From Nodosilinea sp. FACHB-131 (GTDB lineage: Bacteria; Cyanobacteriota; Cyanobacteriia; Phormidesmidales; Phormidesmidaceae): a stretch of DNA of 64,000 bases. The notes under the pieces were generated by a model. The model saw nothing but the letters and a program-made list of their open reading frames with translations, was not told where the DNA came from and did no database searches. Position 1 is the stretch's first letter; every line of letters begins with the position of its first letter. Of the stretch, positions 54,387-62,619 are shown in pieces. The stretch spans positions 62,001 to 126,000 of the forward strand of contig NZ_JACJOF010000016.1 of assembly GCF_014695395.1 (NCBI RefSeq), written 5' to 3'. The translations under genes were made by a program, and so were the position numbers.

Positions 54387-54794
54387 ATGTTTGCCACTGA
54401 GCCAGAAAGCTACCTTCAACTCTTGCAGAAGTTTCCGCCCCGACCGATCAGGTCAGAGGAACAGTTTCTAGCCGTACAAAATGTAATCGACAGCTTGGTA
54501 GATGCTGAAGAGATAACGTTAGAGAAGCAAGACTATCTCAATGTTCTAGGTATGCTTGTCCATGAATACGAAGAGCAGCATGCGTCAGTGCCAGACCTAA
54601 GTGGCATCGACCTACTGCGTGCACTGATGGATGAGTTTAAGCTCAAGCAGAAAGATCTGGTCCCCATCTTCAAAACCGAGTCCATTGTCTCGGCCATTCT
54701 CAACGGCCAACGCAATTTTACCGTTGAGCACATTGAAAAGTTGGCTGATTTTTTCCACATTTCACCCGCTGCATTCTTTCCTCGAGCATTGTGA
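54387..54794 (+). CDS. higA: HigA antitoxin with HTH domain
   Basis: A 135-residue COG5499-type antitoxin. Residues 1-75 form the toxin-binding acidic part (EEQFLAVQNVIDSLVDAEEI, YLNVLGMLVHEYEEQH); residues 80-132 are the HTH (LKQKDLVPIFKTESIVSAIL then FTVEHIEKLADFFHIS). It neutralises HigB and should repress the operon by binding upstream DNA. Its stop overlaps the start of the TPR gene by four bases (GTGATGA), so the three are cotranscribed. Confidence 0.88.
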   Translation: MFATEPESYLQLLQKFPPRPIRSEEQFLAVQNVIDSLVDAEEITLEKQDYLNVLGMLVHEYEEQHASVPDLSGIDLLRALMDEFKLKQKDLVPIFKTESIVSAILNGQRNFTVEHIEKLADFFHISPAAFFPRAL

Positions 54795-55609
54795 TGAATT
54801 TGGTTTTTCGGCCTTTAGTAATAGCTCTGCTCTGCCTGCTGTGTGTCACGGGTTGGAACCTGCCTGCCCGAGCGCAATCCACCCCAGCAGACCTTTCTCC
54901 CCAGGTGGTGCAGGAGATTTCTGACCTACGCCAAAAGGCTTTTACCGCCTCCCAAAAGGGTCAGTTCACCGAGGCCGAAACCTACTGGAGCCAGCTGATC
55001 GACTACCTGCCCAACGAGGCCGCCCTGTGGAGCAACCGGGGCAACGTGCGGGTGAGCCAAAACAAGCTGGCTGAAGCGCTGGAGGACTACAACCAGGCGG
55101 TGACTCTGGCCCCAGAGCAGCCCGACCCTTACCTCAACCGGGGCGCGGCTTTAGAAGGCTTGGGGCGGTGGGGGGATGCGATCGCCGACTACAGCCAAGT
55201 GCTGGCTCTTAACCCCAACGATGCCGCCGCCTACAACAACCGGGGCAACGCCCAGGCCGGTTTGGGCAATTGGGAAATAGCTCTGGCTGACTATCAAAAA
55301 GCCGTCGATCTCGACCCCAAATTTGCCTTTGCTCGGGTCAACGCTGCCCTAGCCGAATACCAACTGGGTAACGCCGAAGAAGCTATTCGCCAGTTCCGCA
55401 GCCTCACCCGCCGCTACCCCAACTTTGCCGACGCCCGCGCTGCCCTCACCGCCGCCCTCTGGGGCCAGGGCCAAAGCGGCGAAGCCGAAAGCAACTGGGT
55501 CGCTGTCATGGGCCTCGATCACCGCTACAGAGATTTAGACTGGGTCAGCACCGTGCGCCGCTGGCCTCCAGCTATGGTCGCCGCCTTAGAAAAATTTCTG
55601 CATCTGTAG
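54791..55609 (+). CDS. Exported tetratricopeptide-repeat protein
   Basis: A 272-residue TPR protein. A signal peptide of about 28 residues (LVIALLCLLCVTGWNLPARA) directs it to the periplasm or lumen; the mature part has about four TPR units with the consensus A/W-NRGN-x-G-x-A-x-DY-x-A (for example SNRGNVRVSQNKLAEALEDY and NNRGNAQAGLGNWEIALADY). The C-terminal 65 residues are less regular. It begins inside the higA stop codon, an odd coupling for an envelope protein. The partner bound is unknown. Confidence 0.85.
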   Translation: MMNLVFRPLVIALLCLLCVTGWNLPARAQSTPADLSPQVVQEISDLRQKAFTASQKGQFTEAETYWSQLIDYLPNEAALWSNRGNVRVSQNKLAEALEDYNQAVTLAPEQPDPYLNRGAALEGLGRWGDAIADYSQVLALNPNDAAAYNNRGNAQAGLGNWEIALADYQKAVDLDPKFAFARVNAALAEYQLGNAEEAIRQFRSLTRRYPNFADARAALTAALWGQGQSGEAESNWVAVMGLDHRYRDLDWVSTVRRWPPAMVAALEKFLHL

Positions 55610-55761
55610 CTTGCAATCAGTACAGTTTGCCGTCGGTTTTTTGCCATGTCCCTGCCCGAAGAATTGTAGAGGGTTTGGCAAATTTCTAAGGGCTATTGGC
55701 TAGGCGATCGCGGCTCTCACCCCTGACCAGACTGGATAACTAGTCCACCAGCTTGGCAACG

Positions 55762-55789
55762 TTGACGATCAAAAAACTTGTGATACTCT
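55762..55789 (+). promoter_or_regulatory. Possible sigma-70-like promoter of the TetR operon
   Basis: TTGACG at 55762 and TACTCT at 55784 are separated by 16 bases, and the start codon follows 31 bases later. The spacing is suitable, and the operator described next covers the expected start site. Confidence 0.45.
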
Positions 55790-55799
55790 AAAAAATAAC

Positions 55800-55807
55800 G
55801 AGCGCTC
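55800..55807. promoter_or_regulatory. Possible TetR operator GAGCGCTC
   Basis: A palindromic GAGCGCTC, within the extended near-palindrome ACGAGCGCTCAGT, lies 13 bases before the TetR start codon and at the probable transcription start, so autorepression is plausible. The site is short and was not compared with other operators. Confidence 0.4.
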
Positions 55808-55819
55808 AGTCAAAAAAGA

Positions 55820-56404
55820 ATGCCGAAGGTTGTCGATCACGACGAGTATCGCAAAGAGCTTTTGGGTCAGTGCTTTGACCTGTTTGCCGACCATGGCTAC
55901 GCTAGCCTGACCACTCGGCAGATTGCCAAAGCGCTAGGCGTTTCCACCGGCACGCTGTACTACTACTTCCCCAGTAAGGAAGATCTGTTTATGCAGCTGA
56001 TCGAAGAGCTGACCACCCAAGATTTGCTGCGGGCCACCGCTCAGATTCAAGGACTTAGCACTTTGAGAGAGCGCATTTTGGCCCTAGGCGATTTTTTAGA
56101 AGCCAACGAAGACGACTTCATCAAGCAGACTTTGCTGATGATGGATTTTTACCAGCAGGCGGGGGTGGGGCAGTCGCGGGTGAATGAGGCGGTGCAGCGG
56201 GTCTCGGTGCGATCGCGCGATGAAATCATGACCGCCCTCCAGCTCGACAATCCCCTGATAGCCACTCACATCCTCTGTCTAATTGACGGACTGATCTCAG
56301 AGCGCATGGTGGACCCAGCAATGGTGTCCTACCGTCAGCAGGCTGAGCTTTTGGCTGACTTACTCACCGCCTACCTAGAGAAATTTCCTGGAGGAAGGCA
56401 ATGA
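55820..56404 (+). CDS. TetR family transcriptional regulator
   Basis: A 194-residue one-component repressor. The HTH is at residues 28-55 (SLTTRQIAKALGVSTGTLYYYF, then PSKEDLF), followed by the ligand-binding helical domain (LIEELTTQDLLRATAQIQ, and IATHILCLIDGLISERM). The ligand is unknown. It is the first gene of a three-gene set with a 75-residue protein and a GNAT acetyltransferase, with 4-base overlaps at each junction, so it probably controls both. Confidence 0.9.
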   Translation: MPKVVDHDEYRKELLGQCFDLFADHGYASLTTRQIAKALGVSTGTLYYYFPSKEDLFMQLIEELTTQDLLRATAQIQGLSTLRERILALGDFLEANEDDFIKQTLLMMDFYQQAGVGQSRVNEAVQRVSVRSRDEIMTALQLDNPLIATHILCLIDGLISERMVDPAMVSYRQQAELLADLLTAYLEKFPGGRQ

Positions 56405-56628
56405 CCCTGCGTTCGCTCTGGGTGTGGCTGCGCTATGGTCGCCGCCAAATTTATCCTTGGCTGGTGCTGACGTGGGCGGGGTGGCAGTGGCTGCTGCTGT
56501 GCGGGGTTGAGCGCGAGAGTCCGGGACAGGCGCTAAAGCGCCAACGCGCCGCCATTCGCTGGATGTCCACCCTGGTAAAAATTGACGGCGTTAAATTGAC
56601 CGCGCTTCTCAACGATCTAATCTGGTGA
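56401..56628 (+). CDS. Small hypothetical protein, 75 aa, between TetR and GNAT
   Basis: A 75-residue protein overlapping both neighbours by 4 bases (ATGA and TGA/GTG junctions). It is basic and Trp-rich (LWVWLRYGRRQIYPWLVLTWAGWQW), with one hydrophobic segment at about residues 18-36, then a basic helix (GQALKRQRAAIRWMSTLVKI). The amphipathic, cationic character suggests a membrane-associated peptide, but I recognise no family. Its tight coupling to a TetR and an acetyltransferase points to a shared function. Confidence 0.6.
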   Translation: MTLRSLWVWLRYGRRQIYPWLVLTWAGWQWLLLCGVERESPGQALKRQRAAIRWMSTLVKIDGVKLTALLNDLIW

Positions 56629-57251
56629 ACCCCATGGAAACCCTGGCCCTAACCACTCTGCAACCCACCCAGTTCGATGGAGCTACCGAGCTTCTGATAG
56701 CAGCTTTCGCCGACGACCCGCTGCTGCGCTACCTGGTACCTGCCGATGTGTGCGATCGCCAGACGGTGATGGCCTACCTATTTCGCATGCTGCTGATCTG
56801 CGGCGCTGGGGGCGGGCACAGCTATTGTCTAAGTGATGGCCAGACTCTTAAAGGGGTAGTGATTTGGATGCCGCCAGAGCAGACAGTCGATCTCATCGAC
56901 CTGCTGCGGGCAGGGCTATACGAGCTGCCCTTTCGCTTGCCCCTACAGTATTTGCCCCGCTGGCAAGCGGCCCTAGCCCTCGATCAATATCGCCACCAAG
57001 CCATGCCTCAGCCCCACTGGTATTTGATGTTGCTGGCGGTTAGCCCCAACTCTCAGCGCCAGGGCGTTGGCCATCAGCTCATGCAGCCAGGCCTAGCTGA
57101 GAGTACTCGTACCCATTGCCCCTGCTACGTTGAAACCTCGACCGAGGGCGCGGTGCGCTTTTACCAGCGCCACGGCTTTGAAATCGTTAAGACTGGCCCC
57201 TTCGCCGAGCAAGCGCCGCCATTTTGGACGCTACAGCGACGGAGCGGGTGA
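56625..57251 (+). CDS. GNAT family N-acetyltransferase
   Basis: A 208-residue (or 205 from the ATG at 56634) acetyltransferase. The acetyl-CoA binding motif A reads LAVSPNSQRQGVGHQLMQ near residues 135-152, with the Q/R-x-x-G-x-G pattern, and the following beta-5/alpha-4 part reads CYVETSTEGAVRFYQRHGF. Related GNAT proteins acetylate amines, antibiotics or protein N-termini; the substrate is not evident. Encoded in one overlapping operon with TetR, which suggests a resistance-like or detoxification cassette. Confidence 0.85.
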   Translation: MNPMETLALTTLQPTQFDGATELLIAAFADDPLLRYLVPADVCDRQTVMAYLFRMLLICGAGGGHSYCLSDGQTLKGVVIWMPPEQTVDLIDLLRAGLYELPFRLPLQYLPRWQAALALDQYRHQAMPQPHWYLMLLAVSPNSQRQGVGHQLMQPGLAESTRTHCPCYVETSTEGAVRFYQRHGFEIVKTGPFAEQAPPFWTLQRRSG

Positions 57252-57410
57252 GAGAGAGGCAAGAGATAGGGAAGATGGAGGAGGTGAGGGATCAAGAAAA
57301 GCAGTGTCAGGCTACCGCCTTCCTCACCTTCCTCACCCTCCCCACCTTCCTCACGCAAAAGCGCCACCCAAAGGCAGCGCTCAGGAGAAGTCATGACCAA
57401 CGCTGAACGG
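57252..57410. repeat. Purine-rich intergenic filler
   Basis: GAGAGAGGCAAGAGATAGGGAAGATGGAGGAGGTGAGGG followed by CCTTCCTCACCTTCCTCACCCTCCCCACC, the same sort of tract as at 27000 and 16500. No gene can be assigned. Confidence 0.6.
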
Positions 57411-57422
57411 TTCGCCTAAAAC

Positions 57423-57950
57423 CTACTGAGGCAGATTTAGAAAGCGTTCGGCAAACTTCACCACGGTGCCCAGGTCGGTAGAGTTGGGAGTGCCAGAATC
57501 GAGGAATGTTTTGAGCAACGGGTTGCCGCTGCTGACTGCGCCGGGTTTGGCGGCTCCCATGCTCAGCAGCCCAATTACCACGGGCAACAGCTTGGGCAGC
57601 ATGCCTTGAATCATGCCCGCATTGAGACCACTCCTTTGGGCCACAGCCTCGATTAGCTGTTGCTGCATCTGAGGCGGCATGGCGGCGGCGAGTGCCGCTG
57701 CGCCACCTGCTCCGGACAATTTGCCGAGCATGCCTTCGAGCTGCCCGGTCCCCATGGTGGCAGCCTGCTCTTTGAGAGTGGGTTGTAGAGCGTTCCCCAG
57801 GGCGTTGAGAATGCCCCCCATTTGGTCGGTGTTCATGCCCTGACTTCCGGCGAGCTGCTGCACCGAGGTCATCACCGAGCTGAGCTGATCGATGCTGCCC
57901 TGTTGGTTGGGGTTATTGATGGAGCTGAGAACATCAAAAAACAGAGACAT
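57423..57950 (-). CDS. DUF937 family protein
   Basis: A 175-residue protein starting at the ATG at 57950 (MSLFFDVLSSINN). The DUF937 pattern of Gly/Gln/Met-rich helices is clear: GSIDQLSSVMTSVQQLAG, NTDQMGGILNALGNALQ, and PKLLPVVIGLLSMGAA. No signal peptide or enzymatic motif. YidB of E. coli belongs to the same family; function unknown. It is immediately downstream of the PstS/DUF4912 fusion gene on the same strand, 54 bases away. Confidence 0.78.
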   Translation of the reverse strand: MSLFFDVLSSINNPNQQGSIDQLSSVMTSVQQLAGSQGMNTDQMGGILNALGNALQPTLKEQAATMGTGQLEGMLGKLSGAGGAAALAAAMPPQMQQQLIEAVAQRSGLNAGMIQGMLPKLLPVVIGLLSMGAAKPGAVSSGNPLLKTFLDSGTPNSTDLGTVVKFAERFLNLPQ

Positions 57951-58004
57951 GGTCGTTCCTTCTAATGAGTTGCGATTAGAGAGAGGTAATGCCGGGATCA
58001 CAGT

Positions 58005-60461
58005 CTAGGTAGGCACGCGCACGGGGAGCGATCGCACCAGCCGCAGCCACTGACCGCTGTCGGTGAGGTAGCCCAATTCGGCCACGTAGTCGCGATCGGC
58101 GGTCCAGATCGATACGTGGTGTTCTTGGTCACTGTCCGCCAAAATGTATTCCTGGGTGGCGTGGGGGGGCTGGCTGTCAAGTTCTACGTTGGTGACATCG
58201 TGAATGCGCAGGGCCATAACTCGACCGCCTTCTTGCCGTAGGGCCTCTTTGTGGGCTGAGGCAGCTTCCCAGTAGGCGTAGGCGGAGGTGGAACTGCGGG
58301 GCACCAGAACAATTTTGCTCTCGGCCCCCATGTCGGTGCGTCGACCAACGCCAACGGCGGTCTCTCGCCCTGGGGTGGTGACATCAGCAGTGCGGCTCCC
58401 CAAGCTGGCACCTAGCCCGGCGGCAGTGACTCCACCGGCTAGGCCGGGGAGGGCTGTCTCTGCGATCGCACTCTCTCTGTGTTCGGTCTGTAGGTCGTCG
58501 CTCAGACCAGCGGCCCCGCCGAGGGGACTATCGAGGGTGGTGCCAGGGAAGGCTGCGGCTTCAGTCGACGGGCAGGCGGGTACGCGCACTGGTTCGGACT
58601 TAGCCAGAGCTTGCCACTGGTAGTTGCTGTCTACATAGCCCACCTCGACCAGGTAGTCGCGATCGTCGATAGCAATGGGCAACTGCAGATTGCCCTGGGC
58701 CACCAGCTCGGCATTAAACTCTTGCAGGCTGTTGAGGCGGTTGCCGTGGCCGGGCAGCTCGGTGACATCGTACAGCCGAGCCTTGAGGCTGCGAGAGCCA
58801 GCCTTGAGATCGTCCACGGTTGAGGCGGGTAGTTCCCAGTAGGCGTCGGCCGTTCTGCAATCGCGCGGGGTGAGAATGGCCCGGGCTGGGGCAGCGGTTT
58901 CTGGCGGGCGGGCGATCGCAGCTGCGCCTACCCCTAGAGCACCCAAACCAGCCGCCGCTGTCACGCCTGCCCCTGCAGCATTGGGGGTGACGCTGCAGGG
59001 GCAGGCCGGTACGCGCACGTGAGCCGATCGAGCCAAGGCATGCCAGGCGTTATCGGGGCCTAGGTAACCCAGTTCGACTAGATAGTCGCGGTCGTCGACG
59101 GCCACAGGCAGGTGGCGATCGCCCACAGCGACGGTGTCGCAGTCAAACGGGTAGGTGTTGTGGGGTGACTGTCGGTCGACATCGGCAATATCGGTGACAT
59201 CGTGGAGCTTGAGCGCCAGGGAGCAATTCTGCTGGCGAAGCGCCTCGACTTCGCCCTCGGGTAGTTCCCAGTAGGCGTAGGCGTCGCGGCAGGTGCGCGG
59301 GGTGAGAATGATACGGCGATCGGCGGCGGCCGCTAGAGGAGCCGCTAAAGGTGCTGCCACCGGCGCACTATCCTTGAGCAGCCACCAGAGTAGGCCACCT
59401 AGGACGGGCAGCGCCAGCAGCCAGGGCCACCAGGGCAGACCCCGTGCCGGAGCTGAGGCGGGAGGAACGGGGTCGGTTTCTTCGAGGGTTGTTTCTGGGG
59501 TCGCTTCGGCAGTGGGGTCGGTTTCTACCTCAGGGGTACCCGCACCCGCGATCGCCGCATCTTGAGCTCCTTCAATCAGCGCTTCGCTGGCAGGGCTGAT
59601 GGCAAACCCGAGGAAGGCGAGGGCCGCTGGGCTGGCCGTTTCGGGATTGTAAACGTAGGAAAGAGGCTGGGAGAAGGGGTAGCGCTCGTCGTCTGGCAGA
59701 GTATCGTGCATGGGCACAATTTTCACCGCCGGATTGTTCAGCGCCTGTTCGGCAACGACATAGCTAATACTGTTCTCGTCGAGATTCTCGGCGATGGCCG
59801 CAGCGCTGGCCTCTAACAACACGGTTGCCCCAGGGGCCGACTCAAAAACCCCGCTCTCAAATACCGGATAGTTGCGAAAGGCCTGGCGGGTATCGCTGTT
59901 GCCAGGTTGGTCGACCAGCACGATGGGGGCATCCTGGCCGCCGACCTCAGACCAGTTGGTAATTTCGCCGCGAAAGATTTGGGCAAATTGCTCAATAGTT
60001 AGACTGCCGGCAAAGGGGTTGCTAGGGCTGACTAGAACGGCGATTTTTGGGCGCGAAACCGGCACTTCTCGCAGCCCGGCGCTGACTTCTTGCTCGGTGA
60101 GGCTGCGACCGATGGCGGCGAGGTCAACGTCGCCATCAATTAGGGCTTGTAGGGCGTTGTTGGCGCTGTCATATTCAACGACTACATCGGCATCGCTGTA
60201 CTCACTGGAGAAGCGCGATCGCAGCGTCTCATTCACCAGACGCATGGCCTCTGAACTCTCAATGGTTAACTTGCTGTTCCGCTCTAACGAGGTGGGAATT
60301 TCAACGCCCTCCAGGGGGTCAGCGGTCTGGGCCCAAAGCCCACCATCTCGATCGAGTGCGACGGTAGCGACAATCAGTAGGGGTGCTGCGGTCATCCAAA
60401 GCAGCGATCGCCCCTCCGCTGTAATAGCGCTTTGAGCATTAGCACTGTGGCGTTTGAACAT
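58005..60461 (-). CDS. PstS-like binding domain fused to three DUF4912 domains
   Basis: A protein of about 818 residues from the ATG at 60461 (a TTG 24 bases upstream is possible). After an N-terminal hydrophobic segment comes a PstS/ABC phosphate-binding-like domain (about residues 55-305, with LTIESSEAMRLVNETL, NTVDLAAIGRSLTEQEV-like phosphate loop, TNWSEVGGQDAP, QPGNSDTRQAF), then a Pro/Glu/Thr linker, a transmembrane helix (PWWPWLLALPVLGGLLWWLL) near 345, and three DUF4912 domains. Each of the latter has the ILTPR..AYAYWEL start and ends in VRVP. So the binding domain would lie in the periplasm and the DUF4912 repeats in the cytoplasm. No ABC permease is adjacent. Confidence 0.88.
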   Translation of the reverse strand: MFKRHSANAQSAITAEGRSLLWMTAAPLLIVATVALDRDGGLWAQTADPLEGVEIPTSLERNSKLTIESSEAMRLVNETLRSRFSSEYSDADVVVEYDSANNALQALIDGDVDLAAIGRSLTEQEVSAGLREVPVSRPKIAVLVSPSNPFAGSLTIEQFAQIFRGEITNWSEVGGQDAPIVLVDQPGNSDTRQAFRNYPVFESGVFESAPGATVLLEASAAAIAENLDENSISYVVAEQALNNPAVKIVPMHDTLPDDERYPFSQPLSYVYNPETASPAALAFLGFAISPASEALIEGAQDAAIAGAGTPEVETDPTAEATPETTLEETDPVPPASAPARGLPWWPWLLALPVLGGLLWWLLKDSAPVAAPLAAPLAAAADRRIILTPRTCRDAYAYWELPEGEVEALRQQNCSLALKLHDVTDIADVDRQSPHNTYPFDCDTVAVGDRHLPVAVDDRDYLVELGYLGPDNAWHALARSAHVRVPACPCSVTPNAAGAGVTAAAGLGALGVGAAAIARPPETAAPARAILTPRDCRTADAYWELPASTVDDLKAGSRSLKARLYDVTELPGHGNRLNSLQEFNAELVAQGNLQLPIAIDDRDYLVEVGYVDSNYQWQALAKSEPVRVPACPSTEAAAFPGTTLDSPLGGAAGLSDDLQTEHRESAIAETALPGLAGGVTAAGLGASLGSRTADVTTPGRETAVGVGRRTDMGAESKIVLVPRSSTSAYAYWEAASAHKEALRQEGGRVMALRIHDVTNVELDSQPPHATQEYILADSDQEHHVSIWTADRDYVAELGYLTDSGQWLRLVRSLPVRVPT

Positions 60462-60856
60462 AAGCAGGCACCAGAATATTCCCAATTTAAACAGAGAGGA
60501 TTGCTAAACCTCTAGAACATGAATTCTAGGTTGTTAAAGACACTACAGCCCAACTGACTGGGCAAAATTTAAACCCGAGTTAAGCTGCTTCAAAAAGCTT
60601 CTATAAAGCTAGAGAATTGCTTCCTTGATGGTCAAAACTTTGTGACCGGCTAGCCTCCTTTGTCTGTCATCACCCCAGGGTTAATTAAAAGACAGGCGAT
60701 CTCAAATAGCTTATAAGTTTGCCCGCTAAACTCAGTCATTTTTGACCTCAGGAGCTTAGATCACAAACATAAGAAATTCATAAATGTTCCTGGGCAGGGC
60801 AACCGCGCTAGAGTTGACTGCTTTTACAGATAGATTTCTCACGCTAGCAACACTGG
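60462..60856. other. Intergenic region upstream of the PstS/DUF4912 gene
   Basis: About 395 bases with no gene. A hairpin CTAGAA-CATGAA-TTCTAG lies near 60512-60529. AT-rich stretches near 60680-60790 may hold a promoter. I looked for Pho boxes (CTTAACCT repeats) because the product has a PstS-like domain, but saw none convincing. Confidence 0.5.
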
Positions 60857-61702
60857 CTAGATGCGGTCTACATCAAAGGTGTTGCACTGGTTGATATCAC
60901 CTGTTTCAACACCGCGATAAAACCATTCGGCCCGTTGCTCCGACGACCCATGGGTAAACGAGTCGGGGGTAACGTAGCCCTGGGACTCCATTTGCAGGCG
61001 ATCGTCGCCGATTTGGCTGGCGGCGTTAAGGGCTTCTTCAATGTCACCTTCCTCTAAAATTTCCCGCGACCTCTGCGTCCGGTTGGCCCACACCCCCGCG
61101 AAACAGTCGGCCTGTAACTCTAGCCGCACCGACAGCTCGTTGGCCTGGGTCTCGCTCGCTTGCTGCTGGGCGCGCTGCACCTGGCTAGACACCCCCAGCA
61201 GGTTTTGTACGTGGTGCCCCACTTCGTGGGCAATCACATAGGCCTGGGCAAAATCGCCTGGGGCTCCGAGACGCACCTGCAAGTCGCGAAAGAAGCTGGT
61301 GTCGAGATACACCTTTTGGTCGGCCGGGCAGTAAAACGGCCCCATAGCCGCTTGCCCCGTGCCGCAGGCAGACTGCGTAGCCCCAGAGTAAAGCACTAGG
61401 CCGGGTTCTTGGTAGGCGGCCCCAAACTCAGACTGAAAGATGCTGTGCCAGGTGTCTTCGGTTTCGCCCAGCACGGCTGCCACAAAATCGGCGGCGCGAT
61501 CGCTCTCCTCTGAGGTGGGCTGGGGAGCACTGTCGTAGGGGTTCTCTCCTCCCTGCTCGAACACCACCGATGGGTCGCCGCCCAACAGTGCCACCACCAG
61601 TGCCAGCAGAATTGACCCCAGCCCCCCTATGGCAGCGCCGCCACCGGGCATGCCTCGGCGATCGTCAATATTGATGCTGCGCCGACTCGATTGCCACTTC
61701 AT
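60857..61702 (-). CDS. Neutral zinc metallopeptidase, KPN_02809/YpfJ family
   Basis: A 281-residue membrane-bound peptidase. The N-terminus is basic (MKWQSSRRSINIDDRRG) and followed by one hydrophobic helix (AAIGGLGSILLALVVALLGG). The extracytoplasmic part contains the zinc motif AHEVGHHVQNLLG near residue 155 (HExxH plus a Glu further on), CYS pairs and the conserved GVWANRTQRSREILEEGDIEEAL. The C-terminus ends GVETGDINQCNTFDVDRI. Substrate unknown. Single gene. Confidence 0.88.
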   Translation of the reverse strand: MKWQSSRRSINIDDRRGMPGGGAAIGGLGSILLALVVALLGGDPSVVFEQGGENPYDSAPQPTSEESDRAADFVAAVLGETEDTWHSIFQSEFGAAYQEPGLVLYSGATQSACGTGQAAMGPFYCPADQKVYLDTSFFRDLQVRLGAPGDFAQAYVIAHEVGHHVQNLLGVSSQVQRAQQQASETQANELSVRLELQADCFAGVWANRTQRSREILEEGDIEEALNAASQIGDDRLQMESQGYVTPDSFTHGSSEQRAEWFYRGVETGDINQCNTFDVDRI

Positions 61703-62034
61703 CGATTCACCTCGTTTTGCTAGGCACTGGTAGCTATGCCTTAGAGTACCGAATTACAACGTCTGTTTCGTTGTCAATGTTGTGGCTGTGGGTTTCTGTC
61801 AGTGTTGGACGGAATCCCTGCGCAAAATTTATACCTTGAGGTCTACCTGTGGGGAGAGGTGCAGGCGCGAGCATTGTAAATAAACTTGTATTTCGGCTGG
61901 TGATAGCTGAACCCTTAGATGACTCAACTCCATAAGCAAACCCCAGCTCTCAAGAGAGAGCTGGGGCGAATTGGTCGTTCCATTCATGGTCGTTGACGGT
62001 CACCATAAGATTTAAAGATAAGAAAGTCATAAGA
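61703..62034. other. Intergenic region between metallopeptidase and rimM
   Basis: About 332 bases, no gene found. The hairpin at 61941-61966 lies here; its role is given separately. The rest shows no frame or known RNA. Confidence 0.6.
61941..61966 (-). terminator. Hairpin after rimM
   Basis: An 11-base perfect inverted repeat, CCCCAGCTCTC-aaga-GAGAGCTGGGG; on the minus strand it is followed by TTTGCTTATGG. It is about 70 bases beyond the rimM stop, so it probably ends the avtA-rimM transcript. Confidence 0.65.
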
Positions 62035-62619
62035 CTATGGGTCTAAAAGCCCTGCTGGAGGGTCGATTTCAAGGTATTTCTCAGCTAGATTGACCACCGG
62101 TACGATGGCGGTGACAAAGGGCACCAACACCTTACGGGGTTTAGCGGGCTGCGAGTTCTTTTCAGCAGCGGGATAGTAAGTAACTTCTAAGAGGTCGTTG
62201 CCGGCGGCAAAGATGTCAGTAACGGTGCCGATTTCATCGCCCGTAGCCTGCACGATCACCCGTAGCCCTACCAGGTCGGCTACATAAAATTCGTCGTCAT
62301 CAAGCTGGGGGCGATCGCCCGTTGGTACCAGCAGCACCGCATCCCGCAGCGCTTCGGCCTCATCGCGGCTGTTGACCCCCGCAATCTGCACCACATACAG
62401 CCCCTTGCCATCGATATGACGCCCGCGCACTAGCTCTACGGTCTCCGGCGTGAGGCTGCGCGGGCGCTTGAGCCAGCGTTCTCCCGGTTCTAAAAATCGC
62501 TCTGGGAAATCGCTGCTGGGATAGACGCGCATTTCACCTTTCACGCCCTGGGGCGCAACAATGCGGCCAATCTCAACCCAATCTTCGGAAGTCGCTGCAT
62601 TAGGCGTAGGAGAAGCCAT
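62035..62619 (-). CDS. rimM: Ribosome maturation factor RimM
   Basis: Assists 30S subunit maturation by binding ribosomal protein S19. The 194 residues comprise the N-terminal RimM domain ([52 protein letters not shown]) and the C-terminal PRC-barrel ([55 protein letters not shown] split at boundaries). The start ATG overlaps the avtA stop (TAATG), so they are translationally coupled. Confidence 0.93.
   Translation of the reverse strand: MASPTPNAATSEDWVEIGRIVAPQGVKGEMRVYPSSDFPERFLEPGERWLKRPRSLTPETVELVRGRHIDGKGLYVVQIAGVNSRDEAEALRDAVLLVPTGDRPQLDDDEFYVADLVGLRVIVQATGDEIGTVTDIFAAGNDLLEVTYYPAAEKNSQPAKPRKVLVPFVTAIVPVVNLAEKYLEIDPPAGLLDP

Noticed and set aside
60462-60856. Pho box upstream of the PstS-like gene
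   Set aside because: No pair of CTTAACCT-like repeats was found.
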